NCBI GenBank assembly: GCA_020250445.1
Contig: JADCEF010000010.1
Location: 32,730 to 96,729, forward strand
From: Rhodobacter sp.
GTDB lineage: Bacteria; Pseudomonadota; Alphaproteobacteria; Rhodobacterales; Rhodobacteraceae
Reading direction: 5' to 3'
DNA: 64,000 nt
Of this stretch, positions 31,240 to 42,362 are shown piece after piece. The translations under genes were made by a program, and so were the position numbers. The notes below the pieces were generated by a model, which was not told the DNA's origin, made no database searches, and was given only the letters and a program-made list of their open reading frames with translations. Numbering within the stretch: position 1 is the stretch's first letter; the number at the start of each line of letters is the position of its first letter.

Positions 31240-31602
31240 CTACCTGGCCTTCTGCTTGGGTTCCAGCAGGGCCAGCACCTCATCCTCGGGTTCGGGCCGG
31301 GCGGCGCGCAGCCTTGTCACCTCGCGTTCCAGCCGGGCAACCTCGCGCGCTGTGGTCAAGGCTGTGGTCCGGTGCTTGGATTCCCGCGCCCATTCCCAGA
31401 AAAAGCCGATCAGCAGACCCACCCCGATGCCGCCGAAGATCACCAGAAACAGCGGCAGCCGGATGGACCAGGACAGGCCCAGGAACAGGCCCATATCCTG
31501 CGGCAGGACCTGCAGCGTCACCGGATCACGATTGGCGATGGCGACCGTCACCAGACCGGTCGCCAGCAGCGCAAGCAGCAGGTAGCGAAGGAAGCGGATC
31601 AT
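31240..31602 (-). CDS. LapA domain-containing membrane protein
   Basis: Two TM segments, ANRDPVTLQVLP...RLPLFLVIFGGIGVGLLIGFF. Confidence 0.8.
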   Translation of the reverse strand: MIRFLRYLLLALLATGLVTVAIANRDPVTLQVLPQDMGLFLGLSWSIRLPLFLVIFGGIGVGLLIGFFWEWARESKHRTTALTTAREVARLEREVTRLRAARPEPEDEVLALLEPKQKAR

Positions 31603-31624
31603 GGGGCAGGGTCCCTTGCCGGGT

Positions 31625-31906
31625 TCACTTGCCGTTCAGACGGTCGCGCAGCAGCTTCCCGGTCTTGAAGAACGGCACGTTTTTCTGTTCCACCTCAACG
31701 GCATCGCCGGTGCGCGGATTGCGGCCCAGCCTGGCATCGCGGGTCTTGACCGAAAATGCGCCGAAACCGCGCAGTTCAACCCGGTCACCCTTGGCCAGCG
31801 CTTCGATGATCTCTTCGAATACGGTGTTCACGATCCGCTCGACATGCCGCTGTGTCAGATGCGGGTTTTCTTCAGCGATTCTTTGGATCAGTTCCGACCG
31901 GATCAT
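31625..31906 (-). CDS. ihfB: integration host factor subunit beta
   Basis: [91 protein letters not shown]. Confidence 0.93.
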   Translation of the reverse strand: MIRSELIQRIAEENPHLTQRHVERIVNTVFEEIIEALAKGDRVELRGFGAFSVKTRDARLGRNPRTGDAVEVEQKNVPFFKTGKLLRDRLNGK

Positions 31907-32034
31907 CAGACGTGTCCCCCCCTGTGGTCTCATGTATCGCCACATCATCCGAGGACTATAGGCAATAAATTCAACCGCACAAACAGGAAAACCCTGCCGG
32001 CCCGGATGCCCGGGGCGGCCCGGCGCAAAAGGAA

Positions 32035-32062
32035 GGGGCCCCACCCTGCGGTGAGGCCCCGG
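32035..32062 (-). terminator. rpsA terminator-like hairpin
   Basis: Minus strand GGGGCCTCACCGCAGGGTGGGGCCCC followed by T-rich tract. Confidence 0.5.
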
Positions 32063-32084
32063 ACGGGGCTGCTTTTGCCCCGGA

Positions 32085-33770
32085 TCAGCTTTTGTCGGAA
32101 CCCTTCAGGGCCGCGCCAAGGATATCGCCCAGCGAGGCACCCGAATCGGACGAGCCATATTGTTCGACCGCTTCCTTCTCTTCCGCAATCTCGCGCGCCT
32201 TGATCGACAGGCCCAGGCGGCGGGTCTTCGGATCGATATTTGTCACGCGCACATCGATATGATCACCGACCTGAAAGCGCTCGGGGCGCTGTTCAGAGCG
32301 GTCACGCGACAGGTCAGAGCGGCGGATGAACGACTTGGCGCCGTTGTATTCCACTTCGACGCCACCCTCTTCGATGGCAGTGACCTTGACGGTCACGATC
32401 GAGCCGCGCTTCACGCCGTCGACAGCCTCGGTGAAGCTGTCATTGCCCACGGCCTTGACGGACAGCGAGATGCGTTCCTTCTCGACATCCACTTCGGTGA
32501 CACAGGCTTTCACCGTATCGCCCTTGCGGTAGGTCTGGATCGCGTCTTCGCCGCGCTGGTCCCACGACAGGTCCGACAGGTGGACCATCCCGTCGATATC
32601 GTTGTCGAGGCCCACGAAAAGACCGAATTCGGTGATGTTCTTGACTTCGCCCTCGATGACCGATCCCACGGGATGGGCTTCGGCAAAGACCTCCCAGGGG
32701 TTGCGCTGCGTCTGCTTCAGGCCCAGCGACACGCGCCGCTTGGCGCTGTCAATCTCCAGTACCATGACATCCACTTCCTGCGAGGTGGAAACAATCTTGC
32801 CGGGGTGGACGTTCTTCTTGGTCCAGGACATTTCCGAAACATGGACCAGGCCTTCGACGCCTGCTTCCAGCTCAACAAAGGCCCCGTAATCGGTGATGTT
32901 CGTCACGCGGCCCTTGTGGACGGATCCCAACGGATAGGCTTTTTCCACGGCATCCCAGGGATCGGCCTGAAGCTGCTTCATGCCAAGGGAAATACGGTGG
33001 GTTTCCTTGTTGATCTTGATGACCTGAACCTTCACGGTCTCTCCGATCGACAGGATTTCCGACGGGTGGTTGACGCGCCGCCAGGCCATGTCGGTGACAT
33101 GCAGCAGGCCGTCAACACCGCCCAGATCAACGAAGGCTCCGTATTCGGTGATGTTCTTGACCACACCATCCACGGTCTGTCCTTCGCTCAGGTTCGAGAT
33201 GACCTCGGCGCGCTGTTCGGCGCGGCTTTCTTCCAGGATCGCGCGGCGCGACACCACGATGTTGCCACGGCGGCGGTCCATCTTCAGAATCTGGAAGGGC
33301 TGCTTCATGCCCATCAGGGGGCCCGCGTCACGCACGGGGCGCACATCGACCTGGCTGCCGGGAAGAAAGGCCACGGCCCCGCCCAGATCAACCGTGAAGC
33401 CGCCCTTGACGCGGCCGAATATCGCGCCGTCAACGCGCGTCTCGTTCGCATAGGCCTTTTCCAGACGGTCCCAGGCTTCTTCGCGCTTGGCCTTGTCGCG
33501 GCTGATCACCGCCTCGCCACGGGCATTCTCGACGCGGTCAAGGTAGACTTCCACCTCATCGCCCACGGCGATGTCGGCGGTGCCGCCCAGATCGGCAAAT
33601 TCCTTCAGGTCAACGCGGCCCTCCATCTTGTAGCCGACGTCGATGATGGCCTGGCCCGCCTCGATGGCAATGACCCTGCCCTTTACGACAGAACCCTCTT
33701 CGGGGGTGTCAATCTCGAAGCTTTCCTTCAGCAGGGCTTCGAATTCTTCCATGGTTGCTTTGGCGCACAT
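32085..33770 (-). CDS. rpsA: 30S ribosomal protein S1
   Basis: Repeated S1 domains, e.g. [41 protein letters not shown]. Confidence 0.95.
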   Translation of the reverse strand: MCAKATMEEFEALLKESFEIDTPEEGSVVKGRVIAIEAGQAIIDVGYKMEGRVDLKEFADLGGTADIAVGDEVEVYLDRVENARGEAVISRDKAKREEAWDRLEKAYANETRVDGAIFGRVKGGFTVDLGGAVAFLPGSQVDVRPVRDAGPLMGMKQPFQILKMDRRRGNIVVSRRAILEESRAEQRAEVISNLSEGQTVDGVVKNITEYGAFVDLGGVDGLLHVTDMAWRRVNHPSEILSIGETVKVQVIKINKETHRISLGMKQLQADPWDAVEKAYPLGSVHKGRVTNITDYGAFVELEAGVEGLVHVSEMSWTKKNVHPGKIVSTSQEVDVMVLEIDSAKRRVSLGLKQTQRNPWEVFAEAHPVGSVIEGEVKNITEFGLFVGLDNDIDGMVHLSDLSWDQRGEDAIQTYRKGDTVKACVTEVDVEKERISLSVKAVGNDSFTEAVDGVKRGSIVTVKVTAIEEGGVEVEYNGAKSFIRRSDLSRDRSEQRPERFQVGDHIDVRVTNIDPKTRRLGLSIKAREIAEEKEAVEQYGSSDSGASLGDILGAALKGSDKS

Positions 33771-34264
33771 GCGGTGTAGGTTCCTTTTCGTGTGTTTCGC
33801 TGGCCATGCGGTTGGCTCCGCCGGTCTTTGGTCTGCCGCCGCCGCGATGCCGGAAAACAACAAGGGCCGGAGGTGATCCGACCCTGCAGTCCTCAAGCGA
33901 TCCCGGCTCTGGCGGCCAGTTCAGTGCAGGGGCGTATAGGCGGGATGGCAAAGGAAGGCAAGGCCCCACCTCCCGCAATCCGTTGCGAAAATCGAGGCTT
34001 CAGTCCACGCGCCTCAGATGTACGCTGCCGCATTTCTCCGGTAAACTAATTATAACCGAAGCCTGAATTTCCGCAGATCGCCGTTGATCCGTGCAAAAGA
34101 TGTATTCAAGACCCTCTGACCTCGCACCAACTTCTGATCAATCTTCATGCTTATCTCCGGTGGAAATCTGCGCTTCAGAACCGATCTTTCCATGAAAAAT
34201 TCAGTGCGCCGAGGGTCTATGTGATTATCCGCGATGCAACACCAAGTTAAGTGAATGGCTCAGT

Positions 34265-34417
34265 AGTTCCAAAGGGTTGCAACCCTCGCCCCACGGCATC
34301 AGCGGCCCGCCGTTCACCCCGATCAGCTGTCCGGTAATGCAAGGCGCAAGGACGCCTGAGGCAGAGATCAGGAAGGCTGCCACACAATCCCCCGCCGGGC
34401 CGAGCGCTGGGCACGCG
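34265..34417 (-). pseudogene. SDR-family oxidoreductase C-terminal remnant
   Basis: Minus strand GDCVAAFLISASGVLAPCITGQLIGVNGGPLMPWGEG without upstream Rossmann fold. Confidence 0.55.
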
Positions 34418-34433
34418 TGCCGTCGGGCCCTTT

Positions 34434-35624
34434 TCAGTCGGCAACCCCGGCCGGGCGGACCGGAATGCCGTCGCCAATCCGGTCACTCGGGTGGAGGATC
34501 ACCTTGTCCCCGCTTTCAAGTCCAGACAGAACCTGCGCGAAAGCATCGTTGCGTTCGCCGATCCGAAGGATCTGCAACCGCGCCCTGCCGTCGCGCAGGA
34601 CGAAGGTTGCCCAGTCGGATCCCTCGCGAAACAGCGCGCCGACCGGGATCGACAGAACGTCCTTGCCCCGCCAGGTTACAATGCGGGCAATCACGCGGAA
34701 GCCGTGGCCAAGAAGCCGTCGGTCCTTGTCATCCCCGGTCAGCGCCAGAATGACTTCGACCCGCTGCTCGTCGATCCCGAGGGCAGAGGTCTTGGTCACC
34801 GCCGATGGCTCAACTCTTTCCACCTTTGCGGTGATCGGCGCGCCGCCCCATCCGGTGATCAAGGCATCACTGCCGTCGCGGACCCGCACCGCGTCGCGCG
34901 ACAGAATGTCCACGACAACCTCCATGTTTGCGGGATCGCCGATCTCGATGATCGATGTTCCGGGCAGGACGACCTGTTCGTCTTCGGTCAGAACGCGCAG
35001 GACCTTGCCGGACACCGGGGCGACAAGTTCGACGCAGCAGCGTTCAACGCCGCCTGTTTCGTCGGAAGACAGCATGGCGCGCGCGCTTTCAAGTTCGCGC
35101 TCGCGCACGGCAAGGTTGGCACGCGCACTGTCCAGCGCGGCAAAAGCCGTCTTCTGTTCCAGGATGACGCCGTCAAGCTGCCGCTTGGAGATGGCCGATT
35201 TCTGATACAGAAGACGCGAGCGATCCGCCTCGGAGGACTTGAACTCGAGCGAGGCTTCCGCCTGCGCAAGCAGGGCATGCGCCAGCTGGACAGATGCCTC
35301 GGCGGCTGCGGCTGCGGCCTCGGCCACCGCCCTTTGGCGCGCATCAAGCAGGGCCGGGGCAGCCGGACCGATCAGGGCGACGACCGTCTCGTTCGCCGTT
35401 ACATCATCCCCGGGATGAAGGCTGATCCGGTGAAGCTTGCCGCCCATGCTGGCGGAAATCGTGAAGACTTCGCGGATGCGCGCCTCGCCTTCCTCCTCGA
35501 TGGCTGCATCGATGGTCCGGCGGGCGATCTCACCAAGTTCGACATCGACCGGACGCGGCAGAAAGGCCCAGACACCCAGGCCAAGGGCGGTCACGACCAC
35601 AAGCAACAGGACCAGGCGGCGCAT
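34434..35624 (-). CDS. HlyD/RND-type periplasmic adaptor subunit
   Basis: N-terminal TM, EIARRTIDAAIEEEGEARIREVFTISASMGGKLHRISLHPGDDVTANE, coiled-coil, C-terminal VILHPSDRIGDGIPVRP. Confidence 0.82.
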   Translation of the reverse strand: MRRLVLLLVVVTALGLGVWAFLPRPVDVELGEIARRTIDAAIEEEGEARIREVFTISASMGGKLHRISLHPGDDVTANETVVALIGPAAPALLDARQRAVAEAAAAAAEASVQLAHALLAQAEASLEFKSSEADRSRLLYQKSAISKRQLDGVILEQKTAFAALDSARANLAVRERELESARAMLSSDETGGVERCCVELVAPVSGKVLRVLTEDEQVVLPGTSIIEIGDPANMEVVVDILSRDAVRVRDGSDALITGWGGAPITAKVERVEPSAVTKTSALGIDEQRVEVILALTGDDKDRRLLGHGFRVIARIVTWRGKDVLSIPVGALFREGSDWATFVLRDGRARLQILRIGERNDAFAQVLSGLESGDKVILHPSDRIGDGIPVRPAGVAD

Positions 35625-35627
35625 GTG

Positions 35628-37994
35628 TTATTCCCTTGTCTTCAGAACCTTGATCATGTCCAGCCTGTCGATCCGGCCCCGGACCAGCCAGGCCGACCCA
35701 AGTGCTGCGGCAAGGACGGCCAGACTGGCCGTCGCATAGACATCCCGTCCGATCACGAAGGGAACGCGGTAGAGATCAGACGAAAAGGCCGCGACCATCG
35801 CACTGGCGATACCATAGCCGATCGCCCAGCCAAGCGGCTGTGCCACAAGCACGACAATGGCCAGTTCCCCCATGAGAATTCCCGAAACCTCTCGTCGTGT
35901 GAAGCCAAGCACGCGGAGGCTTGCCAGTTCGCGGCCCTGTTCCGAAAGGGCGATCCTGGCGAAGTTGTACACAACGCCCACGGCGATGATCGTGGCCAGA
36001 CTGACGTAAACCGTTATCATCACGGTGATGTTTTCGGCCAGCGTTTCCTTGAACCGCGTGACGGTCATGGCCTTGAGCGTCACGAACTCTGTCCGGGGTG
36101 CGGCCTTGACAGCGGCGAAGAAGGCGTCTTGCCCGGCGGTATCGATCAACAGGTTCAGGCCCGAAACCAACATGCCGTCGCCCATGATCCGGTTCAGCTC
36201 TGACAGGTCAATCGCGGCACCCAGGCCGACATAGCCGATCGACAGGCCGCTGACCGGCAGGCTGACCTTTGGCCGCGCCCCTTCAAGGAATTCCACCGTG
36301 ACACGGTCGCCCGGGCGCACACCAAGGGCCTCTGACAGGGCCTGTGACAGGATCAGGCCCGTTTCCGGCATTGCCATCGGGCGAAGGTCAGGTGCCAGAA
36401 CGCGCGACAGCCGGGGGTCCTGTGGCCTGCCCGTGACCGCCAGCCGCCTGGACAGGCCGCGATGGCTGATCCGTGCAGGCACGGTGCGGAATGGTTCGGC
36501 AACAAGGACGCCGGGCAGACTGCGTCCGGCAAAGACTGCCCGCGCGGGCTGGGGTGTGGCGAAGGCAATCAGCGCGTCCTGCCGTTCCGCCCGAAAGAAG
36601 GTGACATCGACCATGAGGTTGATCGAAGCTGTTGACCACAGCGACGCCACAAGGATCGCAACCGACATCGCCACGCCGAAGATGCTAAACAGTGTCCGGA
36701 CGGGCCGATGGAACAGATGGCGGGCAATCATGACGCCGGTCTGGCGCAAGCCGGGAAAGGGACGGAACCGGCCAAGCCTGTTCTGATAGGCAGGGGGTGC
36801 GGCAGGCAGCATCGCAACCGCAGGCGGCAAGCGCGCCACTTGTCCCACGCTTCGCAGGGCACCGCCGGCCGCCGATGTGACGGCGACAAGGGCTGCAAGG
36901 CCGTAAACCTGCGGATCCCTTGTGAAGACCAGGAAGGGGAATGAGAAGAAACGGGCATACATGCCGGCAAGCCCCGCCCCAAGCCACGCTCCGGCAACAA
37001 GGCCGATGACAACGCCGATCAGGCTGATGCACAGGACAAATTCCAAGTAGTGCACAGACACCGCCCTTGAGGAATACCCGATGGCCTTGAACAGGCCGAT
37101 CTGCTCGCGTTCCAGCGTGACAAGGCGCGACAGGGTCATGTTCACCAGCATCGCCGCGACCAGAAGGAAGATCGGCGGAAGAACCTTCACCATGGCGCTG
37201 AGCTGTTTCAATTCTGCGTCAAGAAAGGCATGTGAGATCTGGTCCTTGCGTGCCGTGGCCCCCATGCCGCCATAGCGGGCCGTCAGGCGGTCAAGCTCTG
37301 CGATCACCCGGTCGGCCGGGACGCCCGGCACCACCTTCAGCACGACGTTGGAGAAGGCCCCGTCAAGGTTGAAGGCCGCCTCAAGTGACGCGCGCGGTGC
37401 CCATGCGATCCCGAAGCGGCGCGGGTCCGGCATCATGTCTCCGGGACCAAGCGCATAGATGAATTCCGGCGACAGGGCGATGCCCGTCACCTGCATTTCC
37501 ACCCTTCGCCCGTTCATGACCACGGTCAAGGGCGCGCCCGGGCCCAATCCGTGGGCCGAAGCGAAACCTTCCGAAAGAAGGATCTCGCGGTGGGAATCCG
37601 GGTCGGGCATACGGCCCTGCCGCAGGTACAGACGGTTGAGCCCGGCCCCGGCAAGGTCGGGAAGGGAAACAAGAAGCAAAGACCCCGGTTCGGCCATCCC
37701 GGGCAGATCCGGACGGGCAAGCTTGACGATGCGCGCCTCGGCGTCCAGCACCCCGTCAATCGCCTTGATGTCGGCAAGCAGGGCACGCGGCGCACGGGTG
37801 ACATCGGCAAACACATCGGCAAACCGGCTGGTATCATAGTAGCGGGCGCGCGTTTCGGTCAGTGACGAATAGGCCCCGTTTCCAAGGATCAGCGTGGCTA
37901 CGCCCGCAGCCAGAACCAGGGCAATCGCCAGAACCTGCGCCCAGAGACGGCGCAGGTCCCTCAGAACCTTCCGGCGAAGGGGCGAAATCACCAT
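35628..37994 (-). CDS. FtsX-like ABC transporter permease
   Basis: Two FtsX modules; large periplasmic domain; [41 protein letters not shown]-type overlap with ATPase gene. Confidence 0.85.
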   Translation of the reverse strand: MVISPLRRKVLRDLRRLWAQVLAIALVLAAGVATLILGNGAYSSLTETRARYYDTSRFADVFADVTRAPRALLADIKAIDGVLDAEARIVKLARPDLPGMAEPGSLLLVSLPDLAGAGLNRLYLRQGRMPDPDSHREILLSEGFASAHGLGPGAPLTVVMNGRRVEMQVTGIALSPEFIYALGPGDMMPDPRRFGIAWAPRASLEAAFNLDGAFSNVVLKVVPGVPADRVIAELDRLTARYGGMGATARKDQISHAFLDAELKQLSAMVKVLPPIFLLVAAMLVNMTLSRLVTLEREQIGLFKAIGYSSRAVSVHYLEFVLCISLIGVVIGLVAGAWLGAGLAGMYARFFSFPFLVFTRDPQVYGLAALVAVTSAAGGALRSVGQVARLPPAVAMLPAAPPAYQNRLGRFRPFPGLRQTGVMIARHLFHRPVRTLFSIFGVAMSVAILVASLWSTASINLMVDVTFFRAERQDALIAFATPQPARAVFAGRSLPGVLVAEPFRTVPARISHRGLSRRLAVTGRPQDPRLSRVLAPDLRPMAMPETGLILSQALSEALGVRPGDRVTVEFLEGARPKVSLPVSGLSIGYVGLGAAIDLSELNRIMGDGMLVSGLNLLIDTAGQDAFFAAVKAAPRTEFVTLKAMTVTRFKETLAENITVMITVYVSLATIIAVGVVYNFARIALSEQGRELASLRVLGFTRREVSGILMGELAIVVLVAQPLGWAIGYGIASAMVAAFSSDLYRVPFVIGRDVYATASLAVLAAALGSAWLVRGRIDRLDMIKVLKTRE

Positions 37995-38764
37995 GTGACC
38001 TCCGCCGGAACTTTCCGTGCGGTGTTGACGGTTTCGTGGGCAATCCGCCCGTCGGCAAAGCGGATGACGCGGTCGGCGATTTCGCTGATTGCGGCGTTGT
38101 GGGTGATGACCAGGGTGGTTGCACCCAGGTTCCGGTTGACCTGGACCAGCGCCTCGAGAACCCGCACACCCGTGGCGCTGTCCAGCGCCCCGGTCGGCTC
38201 GTCGCAAAGAAGCAGTCTGGGATTTTTCGCAATCGCTCTGGCGATGGCCACCCGCTGCTGTTCCCCGCCGGACAGTTGGGCCGGGAAATGATGCTGCCGT
38301 TCGGACAGGCCGACAAGGGCCAGCGCATCGTCGGCTGTCATTGGGTTGCGCGATATCTCGGTCACGAGTTGCACGTTCTCCCGTGCCGTCAGGCTGGGCA
38401 CGAGATTGTAGAACTGGAAGACAAAGCCGACGTGATCGCGCCGGTAGCGCGTCAGGCCCCCCTCGTCCAGCGCGGTCAACTCCATATCCCCGAACCAGAC
38501 CTGACCCGAGCTTGCCGTATCGAGTCCACCGACGATGTTCAGAAAGGTGGATTTCCCCGAACCCGAAGGCCCCAGGATGACGACAAATTCACCCGCCGAT
38601 GCCTGGAAGTCGACAGACCTCAGGGCCGAGACAACGACATCGCCGGTCTGATAGACCTTGGAAAGCGCCTTTACACGCAGCACAGTCTTGGTTTCGCCGT
38701 CCACCCGCACACCTCTGCAGTCACTGGCAAGGATGGGGAACGCTGACGGATGCGTCCATGACAC
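37988..38764 (-). CDS. ABC transporter ATP-binding protein (MacB/LolD-like)
   Basis: [50 protein letters not shown]. Confidence 0.9.
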   Translation of the reverse strand: MSWTHPSAFPILASDCRGVRVDGETKTVLRVKALSKVYQTGDVVVSALRSVDFQASAGEFVVILGPSGSGKSTFLNIVGGLDTASSGQVWFGDMELTALDEGGLTRYRRDHVGFVFQFYNLVPSLTARENVQLVTEISRNPMTADDALALVGLSERQHHFPAQLSGGEQQRVAIARAIAKNPRLLLCDEPTGALDSATGVRVLEALVQVNRNLGATTLVITHNAAISEIADRVIRFADGRIAHETVNTARKVPAEVTW

Positions 38765-38880
38765 AAGTCAAGTGACATTGCATTAAGGCGGGGCGTCAAG
38801 GCGGGGCCGAAACCGCGACCCGCCCGCTGGCCGGACAGGACCCCCGTCCCGATCCGGGGACAGGGATTGGCCCTTTGGCT

Positions 38881-39084
38881 GGGGGAAACGCGACCCGCGT
38901 TTCCCCCGCCTGTGCGGAACATTGCCCTGTAGAGCCGCAGGTCCGGGAAAGACAGAGGCCAGCGCCCGACCCGGCGGGAGCGAAGCGCCCGCCAGGGGCG
39001 GGGCGGGCGCTGGCCGGGGGCTTTGGCCCCCGGCTGGTCCTGATCCCGGCGTGGCGCTGTGGCAGGGGCGATGGCCCCTGCCAG
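38881..39084 (+). repeat. structured intergenic repeat, copy A
   Basis: Multi-hairpin element: GGGGGAAACGCG-ACC-CGCGTTTCCCCC; GCGCCCGCCAGGGGCGGGGCGGGCGCTGG; CCGGGGGCTTTGGCCCCCGG; GGCAGGGGCGATGGCCCCTGCC. Confidence 0.85.
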
Positions 39085-39134
39085 AGAGACCGGGTATTTT
39101 GGAGTCGACAGGACCGCCCGTCCGGGCGGGAACA

Positions 39135-39335
39135 GGAAACCCGACCCGCGTTTCCCCCGCCCGCGCGGGACAGCGTCCTGTAGACCGGCAGGTCCAGTCA
39201 CAAGGGCAGGCCAGCGCCCGACCCGGTGGGCGGGAAGCGCCCGCCAGGGGCGGGGCGGGCGCTGGCCGGGGACTGTGGCCCCCCGTGGCCCAAGGACCAG
39301 CCTCGCGCTGGGACAGGGGCAATGGCCCCTGCCAG
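39135..39335 (+). repeat. structured intergenic repeat, copy B (tandem to A)
   Basis: Shares 38-nt block GAAGCGCCCGCCAGGGGCGGGGCGGGCGCTGGCCGGGG with A and C; same order of hairpins. Confidence 0.85.
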
Positions 39336-39419
39336 AAGGCGCAAGGCGCGTGAAAACAGACGTGTTTCCCGCGTTGCGGCCAGCCGGCCCCTGCGGACGG
39401 GTCCTCAGGGTCAAACCCG

Positions 39420-40085
39420 TCAGGCAGCGACGGGCAGGATCAGTCCGGGGCCTTCCGCGCGGTTGGAGTTGACTTGCGGATCGACCCTGTGCATCGCAAA
39501 GGCCCCCGCGGGCTGCGGCACCATCACGGTTGCGGCCCCATGCCCGGCCTCGCCCAGCCACAGGGGCCACTGGGCGGGGTTGACCGTCACCGGCTCTCTA
39601 TGGTGCAGGCGGGCCATGTCGGGACCGGCATCGGTCGAGACGATGGCGCAGGTGGTCAGGCTTTGCCCGTCCCGATCCCAGTCCTGCCAGATGCCGGCGA
39701 ACAGCATCGGGGCACCATCCGCCCGGGTGATGTACCAGGGCAGGCGCGCCTTGGCCGGGCCTTCGGTCCATTCGTAAAACCCCGTCGCCGGGATCAGGCA
39801 GCGGCGGCTGCGCACCGCCTCGCGGAAGGCGGGCCTGGTGGCGATGGTATCGGCGCGGGCGTTGATGATCAGCGGGCCGTCGCTGGGCGTCTTGTACCAG
39901 GCGGGCAGAAACCCCCAGCGCATGGCGCGCAGCCGCCGCCTGCCGCCATCGCTGACAATCGCCGCCACGGGCTGCGTCGGGCAGACGTTGAAGCGGGGCA
40001 CCGGTGGCAGGTCATTGCCGGGCATGGCATCGAACAGGGCGGCAATCGCCTCGTTCGGGTGGGTGATGGTGAAGCGCCCGCACAT
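39420..40085 (-). CDS. yedK: SRAP/YedK-family abasic-site DNA-protein crosslink sensor
   Basis: MCGRFTIT (catalytic Cys2), RFNVCPTQPVAAI, RWGFLPAWYK, INARADTIATRPAFREAVRSRRCLIPATGFYEW. Confidence 0.93.
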   Translation of the reverse strand: MCGRFTITHPNEAIAALFDAMPGNDLPPVPRFNVCPTQPVAAIVSDGGRRRLRAMRWGFLPAWYKTPSDGPLIINARADTIATRPAFREAVRSRRCLIPATGFYEWTEGPAKARLPWYITRADGAPMLFAGIWQDWDRDGQSLTTCAIVSTDAGPDMARLHHREPVTVNPAQWPLWLGEAGHGAATVMVPQPAGAFAMHRVDPQVNSNRAEGPGLILPVAA

Positions 40086-40767
40086 CCGGCAAGGATAGCT
40101 GTCCACCCCGCCGATGCCAAGCAACCCTGGTCGCGGCAAAGGGAAGTCTGCACGCCTTTTCGGGGGCGGACCCGATCCGGTTCGCCCTGCCGTGTCCGGC
40201 CGGGTCGCCGGACAAGGTTGCGTGTCAAACCGCCCGAGACAAGGAAGGATTGCCGCGTGCCGCCTGATCCGGGACGTCGATTGGCCCATGTCGGATGCCG
40301 TCGGCCTTCATGCGTTTCAGCGCATCCCGTGACCGGGGTTGCGCAGATTGCAGTCAGGGCAATCAGCGTTGCAGAAAGCACCTTCAGGCCCCGGAGATTT
40401 GTCTTCAGCTTTCCCCGAAGGTCCGGCTCTGCGCCCGTACCGGCACGACGGCCAAGCTTGCCGTTCAGGCAACTGCGTCCAGGCGCGGTTTGTCGCGGTG
40501 CCGAGACAGCATCCAGACCACCCGTCTGGCGGGAAAAGCTTCGAGATTCGCCGGGGCGGGAGGGATTCCGGGCGGACCCCGAAACGCACCGCCCTTTCCC
40601 GCCCGGTCAGGGACCAGTGCCGCATCAGAAGCGTTGGTACAGGCGCAACAAAGCCAAGCGCCCGGCGAGGCCAAGGATGAGCCTTTCGATGCGGCAGGGG
40701 CAACGGACCCGGCCAGCCCAAAGGTGCCGAGCGTCAAAGGCTGGCCCCCAGTCTTCCGGGCGGGATC

Positions 40768-40972
40768 AGGAAACGCGACCCGCGTTTCCCCCGCCCGTGC
40801 GGGACGCTGCCCCGCAGACCGGCAGGTCCGGGACCAGCAGAAGGCCAGCGCCCAACCCGGCGGGCGAGAAGCGCCCGCCAGGGGCGGGGCGGGCGCTGGC
40901 CGGGGGCTTCGGGCCCCCGGTCGGCAAGAGGTGTCATTGTTCCGCTGTGGCAAAGGCGATGGCCCCGGCCAG
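40768..40972 (+). repeat. structured intergenic repeat, copy C
   Basis: GGAAACGCGACCCGCGTTTCC hairpin and the same 38-nt core as A and B. Confidence 0.85.
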
Positions 40973-41051
40973 ACCGCGCGGGGCGCACAGGCTGAAGACT
41001 GTCCTGCTTGCCAGTCAGCAGTCCATGCGGCGGGCACTTTTCAGCAGACTC

Positions 41052-41393
41052 CTAAAGGCGGATGACGTAGTCTTTCAGCGTGGTTTCCACCACATCCCAG
41101 ATGCCGCTGAAGCCCGGTCGGATCACGATGCTGTCGCCGGAGCGCAGGGTGACCGGGGCCTGTCCGTCTTCGGTCAGCACCGACAGGCCAGACAGGATGT
41201 GGCAGTATTCCCATTCACTGTAGCTGACGCGCCATGCGCCGGGCGTGGATTGCCACAGACCGCAATGCAGGCCGTCGCGGTCTTCGAGCGGCCAGGCCGT
41301 ATGCACCGGATCCCCGCGCAGGACGCGGGCCGGGTCGGGGCGGCCGGTTTCGGGCACAAGCCCGTCGCGGGTCAGTCGGGCGAAATGCGTCAT
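41052..41393 (-). CDS. cupin domain protein (DUF861/EutQ-like)
   Basis: GLWQSTPGAWRVSYSEWEYCHILSGLSVLTEDGQAPVTLRSGDSIVIRPGFSGIWDVVETTLKDYVIRL. Confidence 0.8.
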   Translation of the reverse strand: MTHFARLTRDGLVPETGRPDPARVLRGDPVHTAWPLEDRDGLHCGLWQSTPGAWRVSYSEWEYCHILSGLSVLTEDGQAPVTLRSGDSIVIRPGFSGIWDVVETTLKDYVIRL

Positions 41394-41534
41394 CTGGGCT
41401 GCCTCCGGAACTTTGGTTCTGCCCAGCTTATCCCGGCGCGGCGCGCCGGGCGAGAGGCCGTCGCATTCGGAGTGGCCATTCCCGCGAGTCGCCGCTATTG
41501 CTGACCCCGGCCCACCGCTTACGGAGACCGGGAC

Positions 41535-42362
41535 ATGAGCGCAAACGCCCCTTCCTCGCGCCGCATCTCGCCGCCCGATATCCTGGCGCGCAAGGGTGGC
41601 GCACCCATCGTCTGCCTGACGGCCTATACCACCCCGATTGCGCGGATTGCCGATCCGCACTGCGACATCCTTCTGGTGGGCGACAGTCTGGGCATGGTGG
41701 TGCATGGGCTGCCGTCGACGCTGGGCGTCACGCTTGAGATGATGATCCTGCATGGCCGCGCGGTGCAGCGCGGATCGTCGCATGCCCTTCTCGTCATCGA
41801 CCTGCCGTTCGGCAGTTACGAGGAAGGCCCCGAACAGGCCTTCCGCAACGCCGCACGGGTGATGCAGGAAACCGGGGCCGGGGCGGTCAAGCTGGAAGGG
41901 GGCCAGCATATGGCCGAAACCATCGCCTTTCTGGTGGCCCGTGGCATCCCGGTGATGGCGCATGTGGGCCTGACACCCCAGGCGGTGAACGTGTTCGGCG
42001 GCTACAAGGTGCAGGGCCGGGCCGCAGATGCCGCGCGGGTCCGTGCCGATGCCCGCGTTGCCGCACAGGCGGGGGCGTTTTCCGTGGTGCTGGAAAAGGT
42101 GCCCGAACGGCTGGCGCGCGAGATCAGCGAAGACATCGCCATTCCCACCATCGGCATCGGCGCTTCTGCGGCCTGTGACGGGCAGGTTCTGGTGATCGAT
42201 GACATGCTGGGGCTTTTCGCCGGATTTCATCCGAAGTTCGTCCGGCGCTATGCCGAGTTGGGCCAGCTGGCGGATGCGGCGGTGGCGGCCTATGCCGAAG
42301 ACGTCCGCGCCCGGCGCTTTCCGGGGCCGGACCATGTCTTTTCTGACGACGGGCCGGGGTGA
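41535..42362 (+). CDS. panB: 3-methyl-2-oxobutanoate hydroxymethyltransferase
   Basis: [46 protein letters not shown]. Confidence 0.94.
   Translation: MSANAPSSRRISPPDILARKGGAPIVCLTAYTTPIARIADPHCDILLVGDSLGMVVHGLPSTLGVTLEMMILHGRAVQRGSSHALLVIDLPFGSYEEGPEQAFRNAARVMQETGAGAVKLEGGQHMAETIAFLVARGIPVMAHVGLTPQAVNVFGGYKVQGRAADAARVRADARVAAQAGAFSVVLEKVPERLAREISEDIAIPTIGIGASAACDGQVLVIDDMLGLFAGFHPKFVRRYAELGQLADAAVAAYAEDVRARRFPGPDHVFSDDGPG

Noticed and set aside
32160-33779. 539-aa plus-strand ORF opposite rpsA
   Set aside because: Antisense shadow created by codon bias of rpsA
34491-36203. 570-aa plus-strand ORF opposite HlyD/FtsX genes
   Set aside because: Antisense shadow; the minus-strand proteins are recognisable families
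38671-39570. ORFs within the hairpin repeats on both strands (e.g. GNATRVSPARAG..., APPLAGASRPPGRAL...) recurring between copies
   Set aside because: Recurrence follows from the repeat itself; several frames are open simultaneously, translations are low-complexity and no RBS or family is evident
40295-41065. 256-aa plus-strand ORF spanning repeat copy C
   Set aside because: Same reason: GC-rich open frame through a structured repeat
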